Assembly: GCA_014904985.1 (NCBI GenBank)
Contig: MU129061.1
Span: forward strand, 1 to 64,000
Reading direction: 5' to 3'
DNA: 64,000 nucleotides
Source of the DNA: Hydnum rufescens UP504
Lineage: Eukaryota; Basidiomycota; Agaricomycetes; Cantharellales; Hydnaceae
Shown here: in pieces, positions 33,501 to 45,534 of the stretch
Numbering within the stretch: the stretch's first letter is position 1
Layout of the letters: the number at the start of each line of letters is the position of its first letter
The notes under the pieces: model-generated
Told to the model about the DNA's origin: nothing
Seen by the model: the letters and a program-made list of their open reading frames with translations, nothing else
The model's database searches: none
Position numbers and translations under genes: made by a program

Positions 33501-34557
33501 TGTAGCTCCTATTTCCTGGGCAGTTTGGCTCTCAAGTATGAGCTGCAGTTGCCGGCGAGGGTTTCGTACGCGAGTATCGCCGATGAAACGGATCGATGTG
33601 GCCGCATAAACGAACAACTTCCCCGACTTCTCTACCAGCGAATTTATTTCGCCTTCCGACACCCAATTGAGACCTATACGAAGACGAAGCTTTCGGGGAA
33701 TTTCGGCCAGTTCAGTCTTGAGGTAAAGGTAGATGTCTTGCTCGATTACCGAGGTTTCAATGTCATGAAGAACACTCTTGTTATGATTCAAGCCCTCATC
33801 GAACACAGAGGATATATGGGGCTCGGGCCGACTGGTGATGAAGATGCGGAGGAATGGTATTTGAGTGCCGAGGTAGAACAGAAGTCGTAAAATCTCGGTC
33901 GCACCGCTTTCCTCGCATTCATCGAGGGCATCGAGGATGATAAGGACCATGCGCCGATGAGGATTAATCTTGAGGAGGGGCGCCAAGATCAATCCCTGGA
34001 GTTGAGGCAATAGCTGCTGGAACCCGAGTGTGTCATCTTGTTGTACGGCATCCATGATAACCCTCTTGACTTCACTATCTGATTGAGCGAGCTGTAAAGC
34101 GAGTGTCGGGAAGACAAGCTTCGGATCGCGTAAAGGGCCATCGCCTCGAGAAAAGAAGAAACTCGCGCCGAGCGTCCCTCTCTCTCCTGCTCGATCAGCG
34201 ACCGTTTTCGCGATGGTGGACTTTCCGATTCCAGCGAGACCACTGAGCCAGTATATGGGTGGCCTTTCTCCATTAGGGCACTCCAACCAGGACATGATCT
34301 CGGCCAATATAGCCACACGAGTGCCTTCGAGACATGACAACGGAGCGTCATTACGCCCTGAATCGTGTCTCGCATAGTTCGCCCGAGGAAGAGCCGTCAG
34401 AAGTCCAGAAGAGCCGGGTGCGTCTGGAAAAGGAGAATAAGGGCAAAGGATGGAGGGAATATTTGTGGGGGATGCTCACGAATATGGACATGGGCGCTCC
34501 CTCCACTTCCACCAACAGCGAGACCCTCCCCAACGGCAGCACCCCCACTGCCAGTGG
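30559..34557 (-). pseudogene. NLR gene 1: Gly-rich exon, NACHT, WD40 repeats; broken in the linker
   Basis: STAND/NLR-type innate-immunity or self-recognition NTPase, as in HET-E and NWD genes. A Gly-rich exon (34557-34480; VGEGLAVGGSGGSAHV) splices in phase 1 to ALPRANYARHDSGRN and the NACHT domain, with Walker A GLAGIGKSTIAKTVA and Walker B MVLIILDALDEC. The NACHT exon ends near 32851 (GTAAGT). After splicing the linker (KCKLPLVTMLADAHRFIL) meets a +1 base at 32643-32655 and a stop near 32625. A compensating missing base lies at about 32540. Beyond it, 13 clear WD40 repeats of 42 residues (LASGSxDxSVxLWD) run unbroken to 30559. The WD40 frame lacks its own ATG near its start. So it is a pseudogene, or assembly errors hide an intact gene of about 1,250 residues. 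Confidence 0.8.
31865..32116 (-). repeat. Two near-identical 126-bp WD40 repeat units
   Basis: Units 31865-31990 and 31991-32116 differ at 3 of 126 positions, while other WD40 units in the same gene differ much more. This is the high-internal-conservation pattern of fungal NLR repeat domains. Confidence 0.9.
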
Positions 34558-34885
34558 CTAACAAGGACAGAGGTGAGGACGAGGGTAGCAGGGAATCGAT
34601 GCATAAACTGACTGATGGAAATGTTACTTAGCATGATAAGGAACACGTGAGGGTTGTCCTTCTCGATCGCTTCAGCAAGTATCGTCGATGAAAGACACGT
34701 CGAAAGTACTGTACGCCAAAGATTCAGTGAGATTGCTCTTTGGACACGAAGCAGTGCTCCTTCAGGGAATAGCCGCGATTGCTGTCAATTTGCTGGTGCC
34801 GCCCATTCTTGAAGTGGTTTCTCAGGAGATAGCTTTCGTTCGGTCCCCCAACAATCGCGCTGGATATTCCCCTGTTTGAGTATGG

Positions 34886-36182
34886 TGTCACAAGGAACCT
34901 AATTGTGCGTTCTCTAATACATCTCTGGCTCAGTGTCCCCTCAGTCTATACGGGTTGATTCGTCGAGTCACGGACAACCACCGTGCTCTGTACTTCAATA
35001 TCGGACCCGGCTTCTTAGGCTCTGCCGTGCGTGCACCATCGGAACCGCTGCAAACCTCGCCAAACAAGAAGACCGAAATGAAAGCAATGGCCGCAGGCAC
35101 GTTCTCGTCTCGCTCGTCTGCTCCATCGTTTCGTTCCCAGCATCGGTCCTCCTGTCCCCTCCTCGAGCTCTGGGTAATATGAAGGACACTGCAGTGTGAA
35201 TTTCGTTTAGATCCAGCACCTGTGTTTTTTCTGGCAGAAGGTTAATGAAACAGACTATACGTTCATAAGCACGCAACGATATAGTAAGTTCCTTCACCCC
35301 CCGGTAAGTCCCCATCACGCGTACGCTCACAACTCCTGTTCTTCCTGAAATGTGTCGGATACCTCCCCTGATGACTCTGCGTATCCCCTCTTCGCCTCAC
35401 AAGTCCCTGCGCCGTCTCGTTTGTTGTATTGCTGCCTCCTCCCGGCCTGGGCTCATCCAGACCCGGTTCGCCAGCAGAATCTTTGCCGCCTTCGTCCAAT
35501 TTGTATGATATTATTTGAGGATGTGATGTGATTGACTTTGCAAACCGGAGTAGTATGGGTGCATGCCGATTAGTGATATGCCTCCAGCTGGCATGTCTCC
35601 TTGTCACGCCGGCATTCGATTTCTGGTGCTAGTGGTTCCAGCTCAGGTATACAGTTCAAATACTCCCGCGATCAGGATTATATTCCCCCACACGGCTTTG
35701 CGAGGGGAGATCAGGATCCCAATCTTGTTGGTGATGATGGCAGGTGCAAGGATCGAAGTTTGGTATCTGCGAGAGAAATATAAAGAGCTGATCAAGTAGC
35801 ATGGGTTCAAGGCATAAAAGCAAGAGTCTGGTTTATAAAGTTTGAACTGTGCCTCATGCATACAATGGTGTTTGAGGGTGAGTGAAAGTGAACTCAGCAA
35901 AATGTTATCCTCTCCTCACTTAGTGTAACTTAATTCTGACCCCAGGCTTGTCTTGTTTCTTATTGTGCTTTCCTCCCTGTTTCATACTTCTTGCAATCCT
36001 CATACTCAACACCACATGGGTGCAAGGAGAATCATTCTTAAGCCTCAGGATCCCCAAAGAATGGGACACTGGTGGGGGCATTGATTGCAATCCTCTGCAG
36101 TACTTCATGAGGCTGAATGCCTCCTGGATTGAGCACAAATTACAAATCTAAGAGTAATAACGGTACAATTGGGTTTTCATCA
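34886..36182. repeat. Direct repeat B of the tandem cassette
   Basis: Second copy of the 29265-30558 segment, lying between the two NLR genes. Its 3' portion also shares the stretch just beyond the SET-like part (GAGAATCATTCTTAAGCC vs GAAGAATCATTCTTGAG), which leads directly into the WD40 end of the adjacent NLR in both copies. Confidence 0.75.
35290..36000 (+). pseudogene. Decayed copy of the 3' end of the SET gene (copy B)
   Basis: Around 35601-35783 the frame reads YSRDQDYIPPHGFARGD where the parent reads YRDRDYAPPHGFARGG. It continues to a region matching the parent's KELIK-like tail and 3' UTR (TTCTTATTGTGCTTTCC). Only the C-terminal part is present, with no PHD or SET domain. It is closer to the parent protein than copy A over this short motif. 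Confidence 0.78.
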
Positions 36183-39100
36183 CTACAAGTGAAGATGAAG
36201 ATGAGTATCAATGATCATAATGGAACCTTCGAAACATCCAAATGCAATCAGGGAGGGATTTTTGGGGGAAGACACCAGATTAGTGCTTAGACGGCAAAAT
36301 GGAGGAATGCAGAAAATACGTCTAACATGATTTTCTGGGTAGTGCTGCACTTGTATCCACTGACCATTGTGAGACCAAATGAGCAGTGGTAATCCTGCAG
36401 TAGGCAGATAGGATGTTCCTGATGGCAGGGTGTGTAAATGACAAGGAGGCTGGGATGTCAAATCCCAGGCAAAAATCTCCTGGTCAGACATGGAGACCAT
36501 AATTTGAGCATTAGAGAGAAATGAGATGGATGTAAGGCCCTCAGAATGGCCTTGTAGTGTTGCAATGAGGGCACCTGACTTTGCATCCCACAACCGCACA
36601 GAGCAATCATGAGAGCCAGATATAACTTGTGAACCATCTGGTGAAAACACAAGTGATGAAACTGGACCAGAATGCCCTTCTAGCACAGCAATGCATGCTC
36701 TGGATGTGACATCCCACAACCACACAGAGTGATCATAGGAACCTGATGCAAGTTGCAATCCACTTGGTGAAAATGCAATGGACAAAACTCCTTCAGTATG
36801 GCCCTGTAGCATTGCAGTATGTGCACCTGATATAGCATCCCACAACCACACAGAGTGATCTTCAGAGCCTGATGCAAGTTGTAACCCATCTGGTGAAAAT
36901 GAAACACACTCAATCCAGCCAGAATGAACTTCTGGCATTCTAGTGGGTGCACCTAATATGGTGGTATCCCACACTCGGACAGAGTGATCAAAAGAGCCTG
37001 ATGCAAGTTGCAAGCCATCTGGTGAAAATGCAACACTCTGTACCCAGAGAGAATGACCTTGGAGCATTGCAATGGGTGTGCCTAACATGACATCCCACAC
37101 CCACACAGAGCAATCAGTAGACCCTGATGCAAGTCTCAACCCATCTGGTGAATATGCAACAGAGTTAACCTGGCCAGAATGGCCTTCCAACTTTATGATG
37201 GCTGCACCTGACATGACATCCCACAATTGCACAGAGCAATCAGCAGAGCCTGATGCAAGTTTCAACCCATCAGGTGAAAATGCAACACCCCAAACTGAGT
37301 CAGAATGGCCTGTGAATATTGTAATGGGCATTCTTGACATGGCATCCCACAACCACACTGAGTGATCAGTAGAACCTGATGCAAGTTGCAACCCATTAGG
37401 TGAATATACAACAGAGCTAACTGGTCCAGAATGGCCTGTTAACTTTACAATGAGTACACCTGACATGGTGTCCCACAACTGCACAGTGTGATCATCAGAG
37501 CCTGATGCAAGTTGCAACCCATTGGGTGAATATGCAACAGAATTAACCCAGTCAGAATGGCCTTCTAACTTGGCAATAGGTATTCCTGAACTGGCATCCC
37601 ACAACCATACAGAGTGATCAGCAGAGCTTGATGCAAGCTGTAGCCATTAGGTGAAAATGCAACATCCAGCCATTCAGAATGGCCTTCTAATATTGCAATG
37701 GAGATGCCTGATGTAGCATCCCACAACCTCACAGAGTGATCAGTAGAGCTTGATGCAAGTCGGAACCCATCCGGGGAATATGTGACATGGGAAACCTCCT
37801 TAGAATGAAGTAAAGTGCTCAAGTTCTGGGGCCATTGTGACCCTACCCCTTGCAGCACCTGAATAGAATCCTTGGCTTCATGGCAATATGTTTTGTACAA
37901 CACTGTTTCCTGTGGTGCAAATGGTAGTGCTGAGTGATAGACATGCAGGGCACTTGCTCTTATCACTTCTGCATGTGCAAGAATAAACCGGTGTGCATCT
38001 GAAAGCATAGTAACCAGAGGCAGCTTGCATTTCAAGTTCTGTCCGAGTCATTGTCTGATCAATTCATTGCCCGAGGGTGACCAATGTATACACTTACTGT
38101 CCAGTGACGTGCTTTTTGTATAGAGCTTATAGCAATCGGGATACTCCCTATCAGGCTCATTGCCTCAAACCACCACAAAATCGATCGCATCGAAAATTCC
38201 TCCAGCGCTTCCTCCGTCCGTTTGTCACCAACCTCCACACACGATAGATGCAATGCCCAATACCGACACGCATACTGCACCTCGGGCGGCAGAGCATCCT
38301 TCACCCTCCGTTCAAATTCCTCCACCTCGCTGTTCAGGAGTGACGGATCCGAGATTTTAACCACATCCCGTTTCAAAGATTTCTTCAGGAGCGCGAAGCA
38401 TCTAACCGCATGCCGTCGCTCCTGCTCTGGCACCGGGACAATGACGAAGCCAGGATCGGAGCATCGCGAATCATCCATAATGAAGTCACGGAACGAGGGA
38501 TGATAGATACGAGGGGCCTCGTGCTCATCTGATGGGGGAATGATGACAGACCGGAGATGATACAGGGCTGTATCAATATCATCCATGTCGTACTCCAGAA
38601 ATTGGGCCAGTGAGAGTAGCGGGAGAGGTTCCCGCAGCAAAACAATGCTCCCAACGACCACTTGAAAGAGATCCAGGACGTCCCGGCGGTTAGAGTCGGA
38701 GAGGGAGTTACGGAGGACACCCATGTAAAGATTATCCAACTGCGTATATGGTGTAGCTCCTATTTCCTGGGCAGTTTGGCTCTCAAGTATAAGCTGCAGT
38801 TGCCGGCGAGGGTTTCGTACGCGAGTATCGCCGATGAAACGGATCGATGTGGCCGCATAAATGAATAACTTTCCCGACTTCTCTACCAGCAAATCTATTT
38901 CGTGTTCCGACACCCAATTGGGACCTAGACGAAGACGAAGCTTTCCGGGAATTTCGGCCAACTCAGTCTTGAGGTAAAGGCGGATGTCTTGCTCGATTAT
39001 CGAGGATTCAATGTCATGGAGAACACACATGGCATGATTCAAGTCCTCGGCGAATACAGAGGATATATGGGGCTCAGGCCGACTGGTGATGAAGATGCGG

Positions 39101-39793
39101 AGGAACGGTATTTGAGTCCCGAGGGAGAACAGAAGTCGTAAAATTTCTGTGGCACCGCCTTCCTCGCATTCATCGAGGGCATCGAGGACGATAAGGACCA
39201 TGCGCCGGCGTGGATTCGCCTTGAGGAGGGGCGTCAAGATTAACCCCCGGAATTGGGGCAACAGCTGCTGGAACCCGAGTGTGTCATCTTGTCGTACGGC
39301 ATCCACGATAACCTTCTTGAACTTCTCATTCGATTGAGCGAGCTGGAGAGCGAGTGTCGGGAAGACAAGCTTTGGATCGCATAAGGGAGCATCGCCTCTA
39401 GAAAAGAAGAAACTCGCGCCGAGGATCCCTCCCTCCCAGGCTCGATCAGCAACGGTTTTTGCGATAGTGGACTTTCCAATTCCAGCCAGACCACTGAGCC
39501 AGTATATTGGTCGCCCCGGGCTCTCCGTCCAGGACATAATCTCAGCTAATATAGCCTTTCGAGTGCCTGCGAGACACGATGACGGAGCGCCATTACGGCC
39601 AGAGTCGTGCCTCGCGTAATTCGCCCGAGGAAGAGACTTCAGAACATCAGAAGCGCCTGGTCGGTCTGGAGAAGCGAAGCATGGGTAAGGAATGAGAGGG
39701 AACACTTGAGAGGGTGCTAACAGAAATTGACAGTCCCTCCGTCTCCCCCAATAGCGATACCTTCCCCCGTTGCATCACCGCCACGACCAGTAC
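36183..39793 (-). pseudogene. NLR gene 2: Gly-rich exon, NACHT, WD40 repeats; one frame break
   Basis: Tandem paralogue of NLR gene 1. A Gly-rich exon from 39793 (TGEGIAIGGDGGTVNF) splices to YRPGASDVLKSLPRANYARH and the NACHT domain (GLAGIGKSTIAKTVA; MVLIVLDALDEC). A GTAAGT donor at about 38094 and an acceptor GGACAG join NACHT to LKCKLPLVTMLSDAHRFIL. The linker and first WD40 repeat are intact. In the second repeat a base is missing near 37650 (AATGGC where siblings have AATGGGT) and the frame is lost. About ten further WD40 repeats then run open to 36183. A possible first exon, Gly-rich with ATG (MNFGEGLQSEPGGLLGIGG), lies at 40566-40495; its joining to the rest is unresolved. It could be a recent pseudogene or an assembly artefact. 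Confidence 0.8.
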
Positions 39794-40479
39794 CTGAGAA
39801 GGATTGAAATGAGAGGATATAGCACTACGGAATCGAGACAACACACTTATGCAGATAATGGAAATGACACCCCCCATGATAAGCAACGACCAAGGAGTGC
39901 TCGTCTTCGTTCGATTGGTGTGGCAAGTGTCGGGAATGAGAGCCAGGTCGAACTTACGACGAGATCAGCTCCGTGCGCCCGGGTCACGTTATCATATCAG
40001 TGACCTCACCGTCACCGAAAAGAGAACTCCAGATTCCCATACCCGATTATTGGCCATTTCACAGGAAGATTACTGTAATTGAGCCGCGTTCTCCAATGCA
40101 TATATGCCTGGCGGTGCGGCCTAAATATGCAGCGGATGTGCAAAAGATTCGCTGACTCCCTGCAAAGGTCCTCTCCATCCCCGACTCGACTTCGGACCAA
40201 ATTCGTATTGCGTACGTTGTCGAAAGAATGCTATTGCCACCAGCCATCTTTTACCTTCCATCCATCTCCCATCCACCCCTATCCCTCTCCCTAATGTGAG
40301 GGTCTGGGGACATCCGTGCTGATTGAGACCTAGCCTAGAGCGCACCCCCCGTCGCAAGCCAGCAATTGCGTTTGGCCATATCGTAATAGTTGCGGGCTCA
40401 TAAAATGAACGGGCTGTAATAGACAAATCGAAGGGGAAATCTTTTGTCGATGTCCTAAGGAATACTGTAGATTTACAGT

Positions 40480-40566
40480 AATCCCACAAACACCGTAGCC
40501 GCCGCCGCTACCACCAATACCAAGCAAACCACCCGGTTCACTCTGCAGTCCCTCGCCAAAATTCAT
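40480..40566 (-). other. Candidate first exon of NLR gene 2
   Basis: An ATG opens MNFGEGLQSEPGGLLGIGG, then a Gly/Tyr-rich run ending at a GTAAAT or GTGTTT donor. The Gly-rich character matches the later N-terminal exon. No corresponding exon is seen upstream of NLR gene 1, which has cassette repeat B there instead. Confidence 0.35.
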
Positions 40567-41350
40567 AGTCTACTGTCACCCAGGTTCTTACCCTCTATTT
40601 CACGTCCATGAGGTGTGCTATTTTTCAGTCTCGCAGTCGCGTCGGGGGGCATCCATAGGGCCCACTAGCTATAATACAGTTCTAGATCGCCCACTAGACA
40701 AAACCTATGCCGCAGCTACTACATATCCATCCATTGCATTGGGACCGCAAAGTCGCGAGACTAATTTTTGCAGTAAGCTACAGGAAGCAGGTGAACAAAC
40801 CTCAGTATATGCCACTTCTCGGCGCTTATCGTGACTCGACGATTGGCTAGGAGGCTGCTCCTTCAATGGTATGTTTCATTCAGCCTGAACGGTTGAAAGA
40901 ATCCAGAGAATCCAGATCCAGATTCTTTCAACTCAGGCCCTAATCTTCCCTCAATCTCCAGCATTATTTGCCCTTCAAGCTTGTTCTCTAAGATACGCTG
41001 CTAAGTATTGGCTAGGGCTACTACGTACAGAAACCCTTCCAAATGTAGCTGAATGGGGCAAGGAAGAGAGGGTCAGGAGCAACCAATAACAGGTAAAAGA
41101 ACATAAGGACTGAGACGGGAAGGATATTAACTTCGTTGGTGACTAGAGTTTGCGCGAAGGCTCATAAGAAAAGAATGAGCGAACATAATGAATTGGAGGA
41201 AGACGAAAAGAGGGAACCTCACAGACGTAAGACAAAGGAGCCGACATAGCGATACCAAAGGGAGAACGCGAGACGCAACAATGGGAAGGAATAACGCACG
41301 AATGGTTTGATTCTCGATTTCGAGCCCCAATTTTGATCCACACGGTAGTT
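40567..41350. other. Intergenic region, no gene seen
   Basis: Between the 5' side of NLR gene 2 and the 3' end of FZO1. A short imperfect palindrome of AATCCAGAGAATCCAGATCC lies near 40900. No coding potential is recognised. Confidence 0.4.
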
Positions 41351-44269
41351 TTAATCACTGATCGACACCCTTACACACCCAGTTCTTTCCGCAGCCTGAG
41401 TAAACCACCTGATCGCATCCATTGCTCTCTTCTCCGCCTCCTCCGCGCTTTTCACGTCTCGTCCACTCTCCTCCATCGCAGCCCGGAAGCGTTCACGGAG
41501 ATCCCACGCCGCCAGTCGAAGAACTTTACGCGTCTCACGAGAAATACGATCCGCATGAATGTCGGCGAACCGCGGTCCAGCACCGGCAACGACACTTCCA
41601 GTCGATCCACCAGTCGAAGCCGTCGTCAACGGGGTTCTTGCCAGACTCGTCGCCGTTGCGTTCAACTTGTCTGGATGGTTGAGGGCCGAGCGGATCCTCC
41701 GGCCCACTGTCCTCGGGATTTCTCGTGGCAGTTCCAGGATGAAATAGATTGTGAAGCCAAGGGTAGCCGCCCCCACCAGGGGGGCAATCCACCACCTTCC
41801 TGAGACACCGTTAGAGCCAAAGAGCAAGTCAGACGCGCGCATAACACCTTCAATGACCCCACGAGCTCCGATTGTACGTCCACCGACCATCGTAATGGCG
41901 CCAAGACCAAGTCCCAGGGTACCTAACGCACTCGCGCTCGCGTCGTCATCGCCATCCTCGTCGTCGCTCTCATCGTCTTTCTTGCCACGATGCGGGTACA
42001 AGCGCATCATCAGATGGTGGTTCAGGTCCAGGATATCCACGAACGTAACTTCCATCAGGTCAGAACGTTGAGTCAACAATCCCAACCCCAAGCCTTGGCT
42101 ACCTCCAGCCACAACCATCGACGTCGCAGATTGTCGCTGACGATTACTCCGCTTCCTACCCTTGTCATGAGAAAGACGTGGGACGAACATGGCTTGGGGC
42201 ATAAAGACCCTCCTAGTTCTCACTCCCGTAGGAGTTCCAGATGCCGCAGATGGGGGATGGGTAGAAAGATATTTGTCCTCCAGGGAATTGACTTTAGCAA
42301 CCCCGTCGACTGTCGCGGCCCTAGCGTCTTCTTCTGCAATCTTGACAGCGAGGTCGATGCTAGCAAGTAACGTGCGTCGGACATCGCGTGCGTAACCCCA
42401 AATACCGAAAAGACCAGGATACGGTGGAAGCGATGGAGGTGTGATCGTCACACTATGAGGTAAGGTGGCCAGATCCTTCGATGTCACACCAACTTCGCCC
42501 TTCCCGACCCTATCAAGAGCGCTTTCCAAACGATCCTTCGCGTCCTGCTTCACACGTTTAACAGCCGTCTCTTCCACCCCTTCTAATCCATCTTCCAACC
42601 CTTCCTTCCCCTTCAACATTCCCTCCAAAACGGGCCTCTTCGCCTCCAACTCCTCCCCTGCACGCTCTGCCTCGCTTTGTGCCACAATGGCGTTCGACTG
42701 AGCGAGGAGATCGATATCGGAGAGTAGATGGGTTATATAAGTACGCGCCGGGAGAAGTTTTGATTTAAATCGCTTAGAGAGGACGAAAGTGCGTAGGGAA
42801 GACTCAAGGGCCTGGAAAGCCCGTTGAGATTGTGCTTGATCGCTGACGGAGAGAACGGGATTACTGTTCTCAGGCTCTTTCCGTTGGTGCGCCTGGAGGA
42901 GACCATGTGCAAGGGCGGAGGCCGAATCGACGAAGTGAACGAGGTCGTCTCTATCCTCCCATGTCGCAGGGCTGAATTGCTTGATCTGTTCCAATACGAT
43001 CCTCTTACACTTCTCCTTGTCCCGGATCATATCGAACCTGTTCACGACTACAAACACGTACGCTTTTTCGTTACTTGCGTTCCACAGGAACTCCTTCGCC
43101 GACAGGGTGAAGTGATTCTCGGCGGAGACGACGAAGACAATGACATCAATTTCTTCTTGGCGAGAGAAGAGGGATGTAGTTTTAAATGAGTCACGGTTGA
43201 GGCCCGGGGCATCGATAAGAGATATGGATACGAGACCGTTGGTTAAGAGGGATTCGCCTGTGCGACGGGTGTCGGATAGATACAGCTTCAGGACGCCTTG
43301 TTGCTGAGACTCGGAAAATGGATCTTGATCTGCAAGAAGGGCATCCAAGTCGTCTATGGCGACACGCGTATAGGTTGATGGGTCCAAGCGATCATATGTC
43401 ACACCAAGGCCGTCCTTCACAATGTGAGCTTCTTCCTCGCCGTCGTTTTCAGCCTTGTCATGGACTTCGCAGAACATAGTGGTGCAGGGTTGCTGGTCCA
43501 TGGGCATAATATCACGGTGAAGTAACGCATTCACAAACGTGGATTTTCCCGCGTTGAGGTCACCCGTAACGAGAACCTTGGAAGATGTATCGAGGACTCG
43601 GGTTCGGAGCTTAGACACATGCGCCAGGGAAGATCTGATGCGGTCGTCCAAGAGGCTCGCAATGCTTGACTTTTCTAGCTGGGCAACGAGGGAAGAGGCC
43701 GAACTAGACGAGCCCAGTTTGAGATCGAGACGGAGTACATGGAAATCCGAAGTAGCTGAAGGGTCGATGAGTGTCTCGGCTTCCGAGTCAGCGACTTCAG
43801 TGGACGAGGCAGATTCATCGTCGGCTGGGTCTGGGATAGACGCGAGAGTGAGAGACCTCTTCATACTTGTCTTCTTATGGAGCACGTCGGTAAAGGACTC
43901 GGGGTCATCGGCAAATGATAGAGAGCGGCGCAGGTGACCGGAGGGGTTCCCTTCTGCAACCAATGGCTGAACGGGGGCGAGATGTGGGTACCTGATGATC
44001 CATGATTGTTTGTTGAACTTTTGCAGATCTGTGAGAATAGAGTGGGTGTCGTCGATGGCGTGGACAAGGCTACAGGTGTTCAGAAGAATCAATACTGCAG
44101 GATCTACCATTATATGGCTGGTAGATATTCACCGGTCTCGCTCTTGTTGGTAAGCCTCCTGGACATCCTGAACCTTCGCTACCTTGGTCAGAGGATGGGG
44201 AGCATATTGCCCCACAGGATCAGGAGCGACTGGAGACTTTTGCACCGCTGCGAAATACGACTGTGCCAT
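41351..44269 (-). CDS. FZO1: Mitofusin, dynamin-like GTPase of outer mitochondrial membrane
   Basis: Drives mitochondrial outer-membrane fusion. Two exons (44269-44133 and 44069-41351, junction phase 2) give 951 residues. Exon 1 starts MAQSYFAAVQKSPVAPDP. Exon 2 begins LVHAIDDTHSILTDLQKFNK. GTPase motifs: G1 GDLNAGKST, G2 TT in QPCTTMFCEVHD, G3 DAPG, G4 NRFD. After the GTPase come a long helical region (ERAGEELEAKRPVLEGMLKG), a Gly-rich hydrophobic stretch (LGLGLGAITMVGG) and a membrane segment (WWIAPLVGAATLGFTIYFIL). A C-terminal heptad region ends SISD at 41351. Length and order match fungal Fzo1. The gene is intact and divergent from the GCFC gene. Confidence 0.95.
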
Positions 44270-45534
44270 GGCACTAGTATGGGGTTCCCAGCGCTTTCTT
44301 CCCTGTCGCTACCTTGTTTGTCGCGTAAATCCTCAGGTTGCAAACGGATTTGCGTCGGATACTATCGGAACAGAATCTTACGATATCATTACATCAGCGA
44401 TCCTGCTTTTAGCACCTGCTGCATGCGTCGGTAGGACCAGTTGCATACATCGAAAACTATCATGCACAACCAAAGGAATAGAGATAAAGCACAGCAAAAC
44501 GAATGTCAGGCAGCCGAACGAGCCTCGTATAATCCTACAAATAGATCGTGTCCCCTTCAATAAAAGGGTGGAACGAAATAAGGATAACGGGTCAGATAGA
44601 AAGCTCCTAGTATCAATCTATCGAGGCAAGCACTCGCGCTCTCCATTGGAAGGCGCAAGTTTGGGGAACTTGACCAAAGGAGAAGCGCGCGTCGAGCCGG
44701 CGGATAGACCAGCAAGCGGTCCGCGGCGTCGATCGAGGCACTCGAAGGAATATGTGTGGAACAAAACTGGAAGATGACTGCGGCCAGATTTTAAAGAAAG
44801 TCATCACGACGTGACTGGCCGAAAGGATCCTTGACGTCCCAGGCCGAAGAGTAGGAAGGTTCTCTAACAGGATTGGATATTCAGCCAGCCGAACCAAAGA
44901 AAGGGGAACAAGTGATGGAGTGAAGGACACGTGAAATCGCGAGGTCCAGACGGGACGTTGTCTAAACAGGTGTACTGGGCAACGGATGTTAGCCCCCACT
45001 GGGAGACTCTCCGCCCAAATGAAACAACCAAAAAAGGAAGCCGACGGTCGACGGTCAACCCAAGGGCAGTCATTATGTCCCATTTCAATGCAAAAACGCT
45101 GGGAACATCAGTCAATCAGCTCAAAGTACTTCATTACCCACGACAACTGGAAGTTGAGTTCAAGAAAGCCATGGGGAAAATTTGACCTCAGTGTTGGGGA
45201 TACAATGATACCATCGAGGTTTGTCACGGCCCACACATAGAATGGTGGAAGGAAATTTAGGCTCCATGGCCTTGCAGAGGCATGCTTCCAATAGTATGGC
45301 ATTCCTGATGAATGGTGGCCGCCAAGCTCCACATTGTGGTGAGCACACTGCAGGTAGGGAGGAAATGCTCGAAAGAACCCTGAGTTCGAACTAATCGCCC
45401 TTGATTCCCCCTCAATCATGGGTTAACACTGGTATAGTGAGGGGCCCGCCTTCAGCAAGACCACTTCAGCGTTGTAATCGAAATTCGGATATAGCCGAGA
45501 GAAATGGAGCATCGCCACCCGCGAGGTAATTGCC
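44270..45534. promoter_or_regulatory. Divergent intergenic region FZO1 / GCFC gene
   Basis: 1.3 kb expected to hold both promoters. Minus-strand frames at 45108-45419 (with HHSSGMPYYWKHASARPWSL) and 44613-45083 look faintly protein-like but match nothing I know, and the two do not share a frame. They may be relics. Confidence 0.4.

Noticed and set aside
33411..33890. 159-codon plus-strand frame inside NLR gene 1
   Set aside because: Antisense shadow of the NACHT coding exon; a similar shadow occurs in NLR gene 2.
44613..45083. 156-codon minus-strand frame upstream of FZO1
   Set aside because: No recognisable motif and lies in the divergent promoter region.
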